Of a stretch of 35,780 nucleotides of DNA, positions 1 to 8,077 are shown piece after piece. Origin of the DNA: Mogibacterium sp. (GTDB taxonomy: Bacteria; Bacillota; Clostridia; Peptostreptococcales; Anaerovoracaceae); NCBI GenBank assembly GCA_017432075.1, contig JAFRJV010000083.1:1-35780 (forward strand), read 5' to 3'. Under the pieces are notes generated by a model. That model was not told the origin of the DNA, made no database searches, and saw only the letters and a program-made list of their open reading frames with translations. How positions within the stretch are numbered: the first letter of the stretch is position 1; every line of letters begins with the position of its first letter. Made by a program: the position numbers and the translations under genes.

Positions 1-1121
1 GCGATGCACTTTCAAGAGACGGATACTTCAGTATCCGCGGCATCAAGAATACGGACGGCATCGCAAGAGTAGACGCGACCTTCAGCTGGAAGAACTCAGG
101 CGGAACAGAGGGAAGCTCAGTGGTACAGGGCGCTACACTTGAGAACATCATCAACTACATCGGACTTGCTGAAGGAGCAGAGATAGATACAATAACTGCA
201 ATTTCCACGGATGAGAGAACTGCAGAATACAAAGCGAGCGAGATCACAACAGCTGACAGGGACGGCAATAAGGCGATGTTCATCTGGAAGGAAGACGGCG
301 CCAATGCACAGAAGACCATAATCGGACAGTTCAAGGAAGGCGAGGAAAACAAAGGCAGATGGGCTAAGGACGTCGTAAAGATCGTCGTCACAAAGAAGAC
401 CGGCGGTGATGAACCTGCGGTAGATCCAGCCACTGTTACTGAAGAAATCAATGAACTCCCTTCGACAGTCACGACTGCTGATAAGGAAGCCATCGAAAAG
501 GCCCGTGCTGATTACGAAGCCCTTACAGAGGAAGAACAGAAAAATCTGCCGGCAGGTACAGTCGAAAAACTTGAGGCTGCCGAAGCCAAGCTTGAAGCGG
601 CAGAGATCAGAGAGGCTGCCGACTCAGTAAAGACGTTAGCTGAATCTTTACTGAAAGCCGCTCAGGGCAGATACTCATCGGCAAACTATACTGCTTCTAC
701 TTATATGGCTTATGAGCGTGCATATACCGCAGCTCAGGCTGTAATGAGCAACCCTGATGCAACAAAAGATGAGATAGAGGCAGCCATGACTGCTCTTGAA
801 ACAGCAAAAGCTGCACTCGTTCTGAAAAAAGCAAACCCGATGCAGGTAAAGAAAACGACCAAGCTTCTTAAAGCCAAGTCACTTAGAAAATCCAAAAAAA
901 CTGCTAAACCTGTTACAGTCAAAAATGCAGTTGGGAAAGTAACTTTCAAGAAGGTATCAGGAACCAAAAAACTGAAAATAAATTCAAAGAACGGAAAGGT
1001 TACTGTAAAGAAAGGAACTAAGAAAGGGACATACAGGATCAAGGTCAGGATCACTGCAGCGGGCAATGATTACTACAAAGCCGCGACCAAGACTGTTATT
1101 GTCAAGGTCAAGGTCAAATAG
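1..1121 (+). CDS. C-terminal part of a large secreted surface protein (partial)
   Basis: The frame is open from base 3 with no stop, so the gene begins upstream; the GTG at 120 is internal. The visible part starts with a segment resembling the sulfite-oxidase/molybdopterin-binding fold (GATLENIINYIGL, then strands), the same kind of domain seen in the proteins at 4146 and 6513. Two helical segments follow: one of the 'LTEEEQKNL...KLEAAEAKLEAAE' type, and one FIVAR-like (YMAYERAYTAAQAV...EIEAAMTALETAKAAL). The end is a very Lys-rich beta domain of about 90 residues (TKKLKINSKNGKVTVKKGTKK), a tail I know from secreted proteins of gut Clostridia and Actinobacteria, probably for wall or polyanion attachment. 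No LPXTG motif is present. It probably belongs with the downstream transporter locus; the ligand is unknown. Confidence 0.75.
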   Translation, partial: DALSRDGYFSIRGIKNTDGIARVDATFSWKNSGGTEGSSVVQGATLENIINYIGLAEGAEIDTITAISTDERTAEYKASEITTADRDGNKAMFIWKEDGANAQKTIIGQFKEGEENKGRWAKDVVKIVVTKKTGGDEPAVDPATVTEEINELPSTVTTADKEAIEKARADYEALTEEEQKNLPAGTVEKLEAAEAKLEAAEIREAADSVKTLAESLLKAAQGRYSSANYTASTYMAYERAYTAAQAVMSNPDATKDEIEAAMTALETAKAALVLKKANPMQVKKTTKLLKAKSLRKSKKTAKPVTVKNAVGKVTFKKVSGTKKLKINSKNGKVTVKKGTKKGTYRIKVRITAAGNDYYKAATKTVIVKVKVK

Positions 1122-1163
1122 TATCAGTCCTGACGGCATATTCTAAGAAGTCATAATCAGCAG

Positions 1164-1196
1164 CAATAGCTCTCCCGCCAACAGGGAGAGCTATTG
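1164..1196 (+). other. Intergenic 13-bp hairpin between surface protein and transporter
   Basis: Perfect 13-bp inverted repeat (CAATAGCTCTCCC / GGGAGAGCTATTG) with a 7-base loop, 43 bases after the surface-protein stop. The sequence after it (TGGTAAAATGC) has no U-tract, so it is not a textbook terminator. It may be an mRNA 3'-end stabiliser, a partial attenuator or a processing site separating expression of the abundant surface protein from the importer. Confidence 0.6.
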
Positions 1197-1236
1197 TGGT
1201 AAAATGCAGTTAAAATCATAAAGGCAAGAGGGGATC

Positions 1237-2277
1237 ATGCAGAGCACTCATTTATCATCAGGAGGCAATGGGCACAAAGGGAGACTGGTTATTCCGGCTC
1301 TCTTTGTTGTGTTGCTTGCATTGATCCTGGCATGCCTTTGCATAGGAAAGTATCAGATATCACCGGGTGAATGTCTGAAGATCCTTGCAGGCAAACTGAC
1401 CGGTGCACAGCCGAAGTGGGACGGTATGGACGAGAACATGCTGATGGGAGTCAGACTTCCGCGTGTGATGGCTTCGGTAATTGTCGGTGCTGCTCTCGCT
1501 CTGTCCGGAGCGGTATATCAAGGGATATTCAAAAATCCTTTGGTATCTCCGGATTTTCTGGGCGTTTCAGGCGGAGCCTGTGTAGGAGCAGCGATAGCTA
1601 TTCTGCTGTCGTTTTCATCAGTGATGGTACAGATCACGGCTTTTGCCGGAGGTCTGGCGGCTGTTGCAGTAACCATGCTTATACCGAAGCTGCTGCGAAG
1701 CGAATCGGGCATCATGCTGGTGCTCGCGGGAATAATCGTAGGCGGCGCCATGTCCTCGATACTGGGATTCATAAAGTACATTGCTGATCCTGAGACACAG
1801 CTTGCGGCCATTACATACTGGCAGCTCGGCAGCTTTGCTTATGTAGACAATAAGTCCGTTCTGAGCATACTCCCTCTGAGTATTGCAGCTGCAGCAGTGC
1901 TGATCGGCATGTCGTGGTGGATCAACATCCTCTCACTTGGAGATCAGGAAGCAAAGAGCCTTGGTGCGAGGGTGGATCTGCTCAGGAGCGTGTGTATCAT
2001 ATGCTCGACTTTGCTGACTGCAGGCGCTGTCTGCATATCAGGTACGATAGGCTGGGTAGGACTTGTGATACCGCATTTCGGACGAATGCTTGCAGGTTCC
2101 GATAACAGAACACTGCTTCCGGCTTCGATGATAATCGGAAGCATCTTCATGCTTTTCGTAGATACGTTAACAAGAATGGCAGGCCCGGCGGAGATGCCGG
2201 TGAGCATACTGACCGGGCTGATCGGAGCCCCGTTCTTTGCATGGCTGCTGTACCGCCAGCGCCGCATATTGAATTAG
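1237..2277 (+). CDS. FecCD-family ABC transporter permease
   Basis: Membrane permease of the BtuC/FecD/FhuB class, which moves iron-siderophore, heme or cobalamin-type complexes across the membrane. The 346-residue length is normal for the family. There are about ten hydrophobic segments and the family signatures RLPRVMASVIVGAALALSG near the N-terminus and GTIGWVGLVIPHFGR in the cytoplasmic coupling region, plus a PAEMPVSILTGLIGAPFF end. The AAGAGGGG ribosome binding site lies 4-11 bases before the ATG. It is followed after 11 bases by its ATPase and then the lipoprotein receptor, a complete importer. Substrate cannot be read from sequence; the DUF2149/ExbB neighbours hint at a bulky metal complex. 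Confidence 0.93.
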   Translation: MQSTHLSSGGNGHKGRLVIPALFVVLLALILACLCIGKYQISPGECLKILAGKLTGAQPKWDGMDENMLMGVRLPRVMASVIVGAALALSGAVYQGIFKNPLVSPDFLGVSGGACVGAAIAILLSFSSVMVQITAFAGGLAAVAVTMLIPKLLRSESGIMLVLAGIIVGGAMSSILGFIKYIADPETQLAAITYWQLGSFAYVDNKSVLSILPLSIAAAAVLIGMSWWINILSLGDQEAKSLGARVDLLRSVCIICSTLLTAGAVCISGTIGWVGLVIPHFGRMLAGSDNRTLLPASMIIGSIFMLFVDTLTRMAGPAEMPVSILTGLIGAPFFAWLLYRQRRILN

Positions 2278-2288
2278 TTTGACCAACT

Positions 2289-3077
2289 ATGAGCGAGATC
2301 ATTTACGAAGTCGAGAATATAAGCTTCAGATATCCGGGCTACGAACGCGATGTGCTGAACGGAGCCTCTATTAGTCTGCATAAAGGCGAGATCCTTTGCA
2401 TTCTTGGGCCAAACGGAGCAGGAAAGACGACCCTGCTGTCATGCATGGCAGGACTTCTGAAACCTTTTGCAGGGACTATCAGGTTATGCGGCAGGGATCT
2501 TACAGGAATGAGCGAAAAGGAGACAGCAAGACTGGTCGGGTTCGTACCTCAGATGCATGTTCCTTCATTCGACTACAGGGTGATCGACTTTGTACTGATG
2601 GGCAGGGCGCCGCATACAGGCCTTTTCAGCAGACCGACAGCTGCTGAGGAACAGCAGTGTATGGAGGTCCTTGAAAATATGGGGCTTGCACATATCGCTG
2701 AAAAGTCATATCTGGATATCAGCGGCGGTGAGAGACAGCAGCTCCTTATAGCGCGTGCCATTATTCAGAGCCCTGAAGCTATTCTTTTTGATGAGCCGAC
2801 GGCTCATCTTGATTACGGCAATCAGCACCGCACTCTCAGCAGGATAAAACAAATGGCGTCAGAAGGCTATTCAGTAGTGATTACTACACACAACCCTGAC
2901 CATGCCCTTCTCCTCGGAGATCAGGCGGCGATCGTCAGTGAAGACGGAACTGTAACACAGGGCGCCACTTCTGACATTCTTACTGAAGAGATACTGAGCG
3001 AAGTCTACGGAATGGATATAAGGATAAGATATATCGAAGAACTGGGGAGGACGGCATGTCTCGTACCGGGCTTATAA
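2289..3077 (+). CDS. ABC transporter ATP-binding protein (FecE/BtuD type)
   Basis: Cytoplasmic ATPase that powers the neighbouring FecCD permease. Walker A is GPNGAGKTT (about residues 39-47), the signature is LDISGGERQ, Walker B is AILFDEPTAHLDYG, and the switch histidine is in ITTHNPDHAL. The 262-residue length fits the metal-chelate uptake family. The 3' end overlaps the next gene by 22 bases, and the ribosome binding site of that gene (GGGAGG) lies inside this coding sequence, so the two are translationally coupled. Confidence 0.95.
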   Translation: MSEIIYEVENISFRYPGYERDVLNGASISLHKGEILCILGPNGAGKTTLLSCMAGLLKPFAGTIRLCGRDLTGMSEKETARLVGFVPQMHVPSFDYRVIDFVLMGRAPHTGLFSRPTAAEEQQCMEVLENMGLAHIAEKSYLDISGGERQQLLIARAIIQSPEAILFDEPTAHLDYGNQHRTLSRIKQMASEGYSVVITTHNPDHALLLGDQAAIVSEDGTVTQGATSDILTEEILSEVYGMDIRIRYIEELGRTACLVPGL

Positions 3078-4138
3078 AAAAGACGGCGGCTGTACTGCTT
3101 GCTGCGCTGCTTCTCTTATCTTCGATCACGATCACGGGTTGCGGCAAAAATCCTGCGGACAGTACAGATCCGGGCATAAATGCTGCCGGAACAGTGATAT
3201 CTGAGACTGATACAGAGCTGACAGTCATAGATCAGGCCGGCAGGGAAGTTACTGTAATGAAGGATCCGGAGTCGATCGCGCTTTGCTATAGAGTCGTTAT
3301 CAGATTCCTGATAAATCTTGGAGTGGGGGACCGGATAACCGGAATAGGCAAATCCGAGCCGTTCCTCGAAGAGCTGCAGCCGTCTCTCAAGGACTGCATT
3401 GATGTAGGCAAGGGTGTTGCAGATATTGAAGCACTGGCAGAGCTGAAACCTGATCTGTTTATACATAAGGCATCCGACACGGAAACTCTCGAAGCGGTAC
3501 AGAAGATAGGTATACCTGCTATCGGTATAGATGTTGAGACTCCTGAAGAAATGGTTACCGCACTGGAACTGCTTGGAAAGGTGTGCGGAGCAGAGGACAA
3601 AGCACAGGAACTCATTGAGTATTATCAGGGCAGCATAGAAAGGTCACGTAGCCTTGCTGACACCATAAGCGATGAGGACCGTGTGACAGCGATAGTAATG
3701 GGATCATCCATCGGAAAAGTTGCAGATGGTTCCATGCTGCAGGGAAGGATGCTCGAGACAGCAGGGGCTGTCAACTGTGCAGCAGATCTCAAGGCAACAG
3801 AACTTTGGCCGGCAGCAGGAACGGAGCAGATATTCAGCTGGGACCCGGACTATATTTTCATCACGGGAAGTGAGGGGGCCGTATATACAGCTGAAGATAT
3901 ATATAATGATCCGGCATGGTCTGAACTTAAGGCGGTAAAGAACAGACACGTGGTCATGATACCGTCAGAACGCGATTCATGGGAATTCCCCGGCGTTATA
4001 AGCGCTCTGGGTATCGATTACATGATGTCGGTAATGTATCCGGATCTGTTGAGTGAGAGCGAGCTTGAAAAGAATGTTTCGGCATTCTATGAGCTTGCAT
4101 ACGGCAAGGCATACAGCAGAGAAGAACTGGGGTATTAA
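3056..4138 (+). CDS. Substrate-binding lipoprotein of metal-chelate ABC transporter
   Basis: Extracytoplasmic receptor of the TroA/BtuF-like fold (class III binding protein). A lipoprotein signal peptide ends in ITITGC, with Cys29 as lipid-anchored residue. The mature part shows the family pattern: QAGREVTVMKDPESIA at the start, DIEALAELKPDLFI in the first lobe, a long linking helix, and AVKNRHVVMIPSERDSWEFPG near the end. The 360-residue length is usual for lipoprotein members. It overlaps the ATPase gene and completes the importer. Likely ligands are iron chelates, heme or corrinoids; the sequence does not decide between them. Confidence 0.92.
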   Translation: MSRTGLIKKTAAVLLAALLLLSSITITGCGKNPADSTDPGINAAGTVISETDTELTVIDQAGREVTVMKDPESIALCYRVVIRFLINLGVGDRITGIGKSEPFLEELQPSLKDCIDVGKGVADIEALAELKPDLFIHKASDTETLEAVQKIGIPAIGIDVETPEEMVTALELLGKVCGAEDKAQELIEYYQGSIERSRSLADTISDEDRVTAIVMGSSIGKVADGSMLQGRMLETAGAVNCAADLKATELWPAAGTEQIFSWDPDYIFITGSEGAVYTAEDIYNDPAWSELKAVKNRHVVMIPSERDSWEFPGVISALGIDYMMSVMYPDLLSESELEKNVSAFYELAYGKAYSREELGY

Positions 4139-4145
4139 ACGGTAT

Positions 4146-5510
4146 ATGCGCAAGCCTGAACATGGACGGATAACATCGAAAATAATGGCAGGTCTGGCAG
4201 CAGCACTTCTTTTGCTGTCACAGTTTGCCTGGATGCTTCCGGCGATCACTTATGCTGAAACGGCCGGGGATGTTTTAGTTGTCCGTGTACAGTATTACGG
4301 TGAGATAGGTGACAAGATACGTGAGAAGGCGCGCTTCACAAGAAATCAGCTGGAAGCAATGGGCTCACGCACTTACTATTACTCAAATATTACCAGGGTC
4401 GGTACCGTAATGAGCATGGCGGCTCACGGGCCGGAGGTCATGACGATAATACAGCAGGCGCGTATAGACCCGGGATCCATAAAAAATGTCACGTTCAGGA
4501 CTACTGACGGTTATACCCGCAATTTTACTGTTGAAGGTCATCTTAAGGCAAAGAAGTACTATTATCCTAATCTTTCTTCGTTATATGAAAGAAACGAGGC
4601 GGGAAATGCCCTGACCCCGCTTGAGGGTGCAACAGAAGGGCGTGAGGCAGTGCCTGCGATACTGGCACTTCAGTTCGGTGAATCGAAAGAGCCGGGCATT
4701 CATGCAGAGGAACTTCAGATGGACACCAAAAAGACATACAGGTTCTGTATGGGTCAGGGGGAACTGAAGGAAGGGAAGATGACGAACCCAAGTGACAACG
4801 GCGGGGATATAACATCCATGGAATCCTGCCACAGCATTTACGGGATCGACATCACACTTGCCGGCTCGCCGATACGCGGAATGAGCCTGGACCTGGACGA
4901 TCCGAATATTGAAGTAGGAAGTTATAAGCAGATATCAGCACATCTTGATGTTGATGAGCTCTTCGCGGACGAATTTACGGCGGATGATCTGACCTGGATC
5001 AGCAGTGACCCGTCGATAGCTGAAGTCGACAGCAGCGGCGAAGTGACAGTCCACAGGCAGGGTACTGTGACAATAACGGCTATTGCGCCGGATGGCACCA
5101 AAGCTTCAATTACTATCAACGGCGTCGGTGATGACGAGGAAGAAGAGAAAGAAGAGGAAAAAGTCAGCAAAGAGCCTGATAAAGAAAACAATACCACAAG
5201 CAGCAGAAGAAGGAGCAGTACCGTAACTGCGGATAATTCGAAACCTGCTGATAATACCGAAACAAAAACAGCGGAGCAGACTGCTAAAGCTGTCTCCATA
5301 AAATACCACGAAATCGTACTTGGAGATCTGGTCGTTGAGGAGGCATCACCTGTTGAGGAATACAGGAATAAGATGTCCGAAAACGCCCAGGCTCTTGATG
5401 AGGCACGTACTTACAGCCCTGCAGCTGCTGCAGGAACTGCAGCCGGAGCGGGATCACTCTGCTTTGCAGGTGCTCTTGCGAGAATAATCCGTTACAGGAG
5501 AAACTTCTAA
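4146..5510 (+). CDS. Secreted Big2-domain surface protein with sulfite-oxidase-like N-terminal region
   Basis: 454 residues from the ATG at 4146, 7 bases after the lipoprotein stop; this start gives a proper signal peptide with predicted cleavage after TYA37, whereas upstream in-frame codons lie inside the previous gene. Residues about 43-245 form a beta-rich region (QYYGE, FTRNQLEAM, ITRVGTVMSMAAHGPEV, FRTTDGYTRNFTV) that I read as a divergent Mo-cofactor/sulfite-oxidase-like fold. Residues 246-327 are a Big2 domain (WISSDPSIAEVDSSGEVTV, GTVTITAIAPDG). An acidic/Lys linker and Ser/Arg stretch follow, and the last 29 residues are a membrane segment with a basic tail (RIIRYRRNF). It is thus held at the outer face of the membrane. 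Ligand unknown; the position between the importer and ExbB-like gene suggests capture or handing over of the substrate. Confidence 0.8.
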   Translation: MRKPEHGRITSKIMAGLAAALLLLSQFAWMLPAITYAETAGDVLVVRVQYYGEIGDKIREKARFTRNQLEAMGSRTYYYSNITRVGTVMSMAAHGPEVMTIIQQARIDPGSIKNVTFRTTDGYTRNFTVEGHLKAKKYYYPNLSSLYERNEAGNALTPLEGATEGREAVPAILALQFGESKEPGIHAEELQMDTKKTYRFCMGQGELKEGKMTNPSDNGGDITSMESCHSIYGIDITLAGSPIRGMSLDLDDPNIEVGSYKQISAHLDVDELFADEFTADDLTWISSDPSIAEVDSSGEVTVHRQGTVTITAIAPDGTKASITINGVGDDEEEEKEEEKVSKEPDKENNTTSSRRRSSTVTADNSKPADNTETKTAEQTAKAVSIKYHEIVLGDLVVEEASPVEEYRNKMSENAQALDEARTYSPAAAAGTAAGAGSLCFAGALARIIRYRRNF

Positions 5511-5522
5511 AAGGAGAAAGAA

Positions 5523-6185
5523 ATGTCAGAAGCAGTGAAAGATGTATTGAGAGTTATCTGTGAATCTCTGCAGATCCCGACTATCGTCATACTCATAATT
5601 TTTATGGCGGTATCAGTAGTGATGCTTGGAGGTATCATTGCAGAGTTCTTTACGGATCACCGGAAACTGAAAACAAGCATTCCTGATCTGATCGACACTC
5701 TTCAGGGAAAGAGTTCGGCTGAAATGGGAAAGGAAATAAACAGCGCAAAGATCCTGAAAAGACAGAAAAGCGCATTGATATACCTGATCAGGAGAGTTTC
5801 ATATCCGGACAATACACGTGAAGCACTGGCACGCCAGCTTATAGCAGATGAAGAGGCGCGCTACAGAAAGATAACCAAGGTCACTGATATAATCGCCAGG
5901 GTAGCTCCTATGTTTGGACTTATGGGTACTCTTATCCCTCTGGGACCGGGCCTTATCGCTCTGGGTCAGGGAGATACCAAGACCCTGTCCGATTCACTGC
6001 TTATTGCATTTGATACCACGGTCGCGGGACTTGTGACCGGTGCCATATCCTATGTTATATCCGGCATCCGCAAGGGATGGTATGAAAGATATATGGTTGC
6101 GCTGGAGACGCTTATGGAGACTGTTCTGGAAGAGCAGTCAAATGAGCGCAGAAGTGCCGGCAGCGAGCTGAAGAAAGGCATGTAA
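5523..6185 (+). CDS. MotA/TolQ/ExbB-family proton channel protein
   Basis: 220 residues, preceded by AAAGGAGAAAGAA. Three membrane segments are visible: about 18-42, 128-148 and 160-182, with a cytoplasmic domain between the first and second as in ExbB/TolQ. The two pore helices carry FGLMGTLIPLG (131-141) and AFDTTVAGLVTG (162-173), the family's conserved core with its pore threonines. ExbB/TolQ proteins form pentamers that use proton flow, with an ExbD/TolR partner, to do mechanical work on surface receptors. The next gene, one base after this stop, is the probable partner. Its presence in a genome window with no outer-membrane genes is unusual. Confidence 0.9.
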   Translation: MSEAVKDVLRVICESLQIPTIVILIIFMAVSVVMLGGIIAEFFTDHRKLKTSIPDLIDTLQGKSSAEMGKEINSAKILKRQKSALIYLIRRVSYPDNTREALARQLIADEEARYRKITKVTDIIARVAPMFGLMGTLIPLGPGLIALGQGDTKTLSDSLLIAFDTTVAGLVTGAISYVISGIRKGWYERYMVALETLMETVLEEQSNERRSAGSELKKGM

Positions 6186-6186
6186 T

Positions 6187-6498
6187 ATGAGACTTAGCAA
6201 AGACAAAGGCCTGCGGGTCAGATACAAAGATGACGATTTCAGCCCGATGGAGGGCGTCGGAAATATGGCAGATGCAATGCTGGTCTTCGCCTGCGGCATA
6301 TTGCTGGCTCTTATCATGAGCTGGAATGTAGAGATCACAGAACACGGTGAGATCAACTATGACTCAGGCCTTAAGTATGAAGTCGACGGAATAGGCGAAG
6401 AGGCATATGAGGACATAGACCCGGCGGAAGGACTGGAAGAGATGGGCAAGGTATATTACGATCCTGATACCGGGAAGTACTACGTGATCGAGAATTGA
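6187..6498 (+). CDS. DUF2149 family protein, probable ExbD-like partner
   Basis: 103 residues; start codon follows the ExbB-like stop after one base, implying coupled translation. A short basic cytoplasmic N-terminus (KGLRVRYKDDDFSPMEG) leads into a single membrane helix (about 27-46, GNMADAMLVFACGILLALIM) that carries Asp29 near its cytoplasmic end, where ExbD/TolR place their proton-carrying Asp. The outer domain is short and ends GKVYYDPDTGKYYVIEN. This matches DUF2149 as I know it from methanogens and anaerobic Firmicutes, usually beside MotA/TolQ/ExbB genes. The ExbD-like role is inference from topology, the Asp and pairing. Confidence 0.8.
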   Translation: MRLSKDKGLRVRYKDDDFSPMEGVGNMADAMLVFACGILLALIMSWNVEITEHGEINYDSGLKYEVDGIGEEAYEDIDPAEGLEEMGKVYYDPDTGKYYVIEN

Positions 6499-6512
6499 TG
6501 GATTAAACCGCT

Positions 6513-7022
6513 ATGAATGTCAGAAACCGGAAAAACCTGCGAATCATTAAGTCTGTGCTGCTGATCACATGCCTGCTGATCACCTCGATGCTGGCTTCGT
6601 GCGGAACGGATGACATCGATATCAGTTCTTATGAGAATGAGCGGATAGAGCTCATAGGTATAGAAGAAGAACCTATAAGCCTTACCATTGCTGATCTCAA
6701 GGCAATGGATTGCAAAACGCTGAAGACTGAAAGCACGAGTGACAAGATAGGAAAGGTGAGGGCGACCGGACCTGAACTGGATACTGTGCTCGGCTCGTTA
6801 GGTGCAGCCAAGGCTGATTTCTCAAAGATCATTATCAACGGATCGGATGAATACGATGTAAAGCTTCTGAAGGATTATATCACTGAACACGATATCTATC
6901 TGGCCATAGGAATCGATGGAGAACCGCTGGATGAAGAAAGTGCTCCGTGCAGGATCATTATTCCGAAATCGGATTCAGCATACTGGGTAAGAATGGTCAA
7001 GTCGATCGAATTCGTAAAGTGA
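6513..7022 (+). CDS. Lipoprotein with sulfite-oxidase-like (molybdopterin-binding) fold, cofactor ligand missing
   Basis: 169 residues with a lipoprotein signal ending SMLASC (Cys30). The mature part follows the oxidoreductase molybdopterin-binding domain layout: SLTIADLKAM at the start, a buried strand, GPELDTVLGSLG, the IIINGSDEYDVKL strand, YLAIGIDGEPL, then SAPCRIIIPKSDSAYWVRMVKSIEFV. In true sulfite-oxidase-family enzymes a Cys after the LKAM strand ligates molybdenum; here that stretch (CKTLKTESTSDKIGK) has only a Cys at an early, unusual spot, and the usual Arg/His pterin contacts are not obvious. A non-enzymatic binding role at the outer membrane face is more likely than catalysis. 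Confidence 0.7.
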   Translation: MNVRNRKNLRIIKSVLLITCLLITSMLASCGTDDIDISSYENERIELIGIEEEPISLTIADLKAMDCKTLKTESTSDKIGKVRATGPELDTVLGSLGAAKADFSKIIINGSDEYDVKLLKDYITEHDIYLAIGIDGEPLDEESAPCRIIIPKSDSAYWVRMVKSIEFVK

Positions 7023-7045
7023 AGTGCCGCTTCGAGGTTAAGACT

Positions 7046-7249
7046 ATGTATGATGAGGTCTGGGCAGTTGATGCAGAACGAATAAAAGTTTTTTTCAGCG
7101 AACATCCTGACGATGTTACAGTGATACCCATGCCTGAAAGAACGCTGGGGTCGATGACTATGCCTCAGACAAGGATAATAATCAAGGGAGAAAACGCGGA
7201 TGAACTGTACCGCCGCTTCTATCTCAGTTTTATGACTGCGGGGGGATAG
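7046..7249 (+). CDS. Small protein of unknown function at end of uptake operon
   Basis: 67 residues from ATG 7046, chosen because GAGG sits 8 bases upstream; a GTG at 7019 overlapping the lipoprotein stop is an alternative (76 residues). The frame is also open further upstream, but that part lies inside the lipoprotein gene. The product has no signal peptide or membrane segment and contains HPDDVTVIPMPERT and ADELYRRFYLSFMTAGG. No family recognised. It is the last gene before the operon's terminator, so it is probably co-transcribed and possibly a cytoplasmic accessory. Confidence 0.5.
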   Translation: MYDEVWAVDAERIKVFFSEHPDDVTVIPMPERTLGSMTMPQTRIIIKGENADELYRRFYLSFMTAGG

Positions 7250-7263
7250 ACGACCATGGAATA

Positions 7264-7295
7264 AAAACGGGCCGGGAATGATCCCGGCCCGTTTT
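7264..7295. terminator. Bidirectional rho-independent terminator
   Basis: A perfect 13-bp stem: four A-T pairs, then ACGGGCCGGG-type GC pairs, with loop AATGAT and T-runs on both strands. It lies between the convergent uptake operon (stop 7249, + strand) and the NuoG-like gene (stop 7325, minus strand) and can end both transcripts. Confidence 0.93.
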
Positions 7296-7324
7296 AGTGT
7301 TCTGATAATTAATTATTATACTCA

Positions 7325-8077
7325 TCAAAGTGCTTCATAGCCGAAGGTGCTGGCCATTACACGGGCCATTCTCTCCTTGCGGCATGTGTCACAAAGACAA
7401 TCCGGCTCGTTGCCGCTCCTCTTAGCAGCTTCCGCTATCTGTTCAGGAGTGCCTATGACTTCGCCGCAGCGCTCGCAGTGAACAAGCTCGAATGTCTTGC
7501 CCCAGATAGTGCGGGTGTTGAAGTCTTCAGTCATCTCTATCGCATTTGTAGGGCATACCTTTGCGCATGCACCGCATCCGATGCAGACACTGCTTGGATC
7601 TCCGTAAGGAGTAGAGATGGCTTTTGTGATTCCCCTGTTTACTGTGGAGATAGCCCCGACAGAGAGCGATCCGCACACCTTTGCGCAGAGTCCGCACATG
7701 ACGCATTTTTCTCCGTCAACCTTGAGGAACCTGTCGATCTCCGGTGCCTTGTAGTATTTACACAGTCTTGCGATCTCCGGACTTTCCGGAGCGCGTTTTG
7801 CAAGCAGGGTGAGGATCATGGCACGTTCGCGTTTGATGCGCTCACTGTTGGTTTCGACTTCTATCTCGCTGTTTACCGGATAGACACAGGATACCACGAC
7901 GCTCTTTCTGCCTCTGTCCGTGATTTCTACTATGCACAGACGGCAGGCGCCCATGCCTTCTTCGATGGAATCATGCTGACAGAGGGTAGGGATGGTGATG
8001 CCGTTGCGGCGTGCTATATTAAGCAGGAATTCACCTTTTTCGCAGGTACATTCTTTGCCATCGATTTTTATGATCAT
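7325..8077 (-). CDS. NuoG/HoxU-like iron-sulfur electron-transfer subunit
   Basis: 250 residues from the ATG at 8077, which overlaps the NuoF-like stop (TAATG) and has GGGAGG upstream; a longer frame from 8119 would run into that gene. An N-terminal plant-type [2Fe-2S] domain (CQHDS...GACRLC...VSC) is followed by a degenerate middle, two [4Fe-4S] motifs (CVMCGLCAKVC and CIGCGACAKVC), and an extra C-terminal Cys4 knuckle (CERCG...CLCDTC). This is the wire found at the N-terminus of NuoG and of HydA-type hydrogenases, here as a separate subunit. With the NuoF- and NuoE-like genes it forms a diaphorase-type module serving the AOR catalytic subunit. Confidence 0.88.
   Translation of the reverse strand: MIIKIDGKECTCEKGEFLLNIARRNGITIPTLCQHDSIEEGMGACRLCIVEITDRGRKSVVVSCVYPVNSEIEVETNSERIKRERAMILTLLAKRAPESPEIARLCKYYKAPEIDRFLKVDGEKCVMCGLCAKVCGSLSVGAISTVNRGITKAISTPYGDPSSVCIGCGACAKVCPTNAIEMTEDFNTRTIWGKTFELVHCERCGEVIGTPEQIAEAAKRSGNEPDCLCDTCRKERMARVMASTFGYEAL

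Noticed and set aside
1200-1236. TAAAAT boxes as a promoter for the FecCD operon
   Set aside because: No -35 sequence at suitable spacing for either box.
6947-7045. Longer form of the small protein starting inside the lipoprotein gene
   Set aside because: The added part is only an out-of-frame reading of conserved lipoprotein codons; GAGG supports the ATG at 7046.
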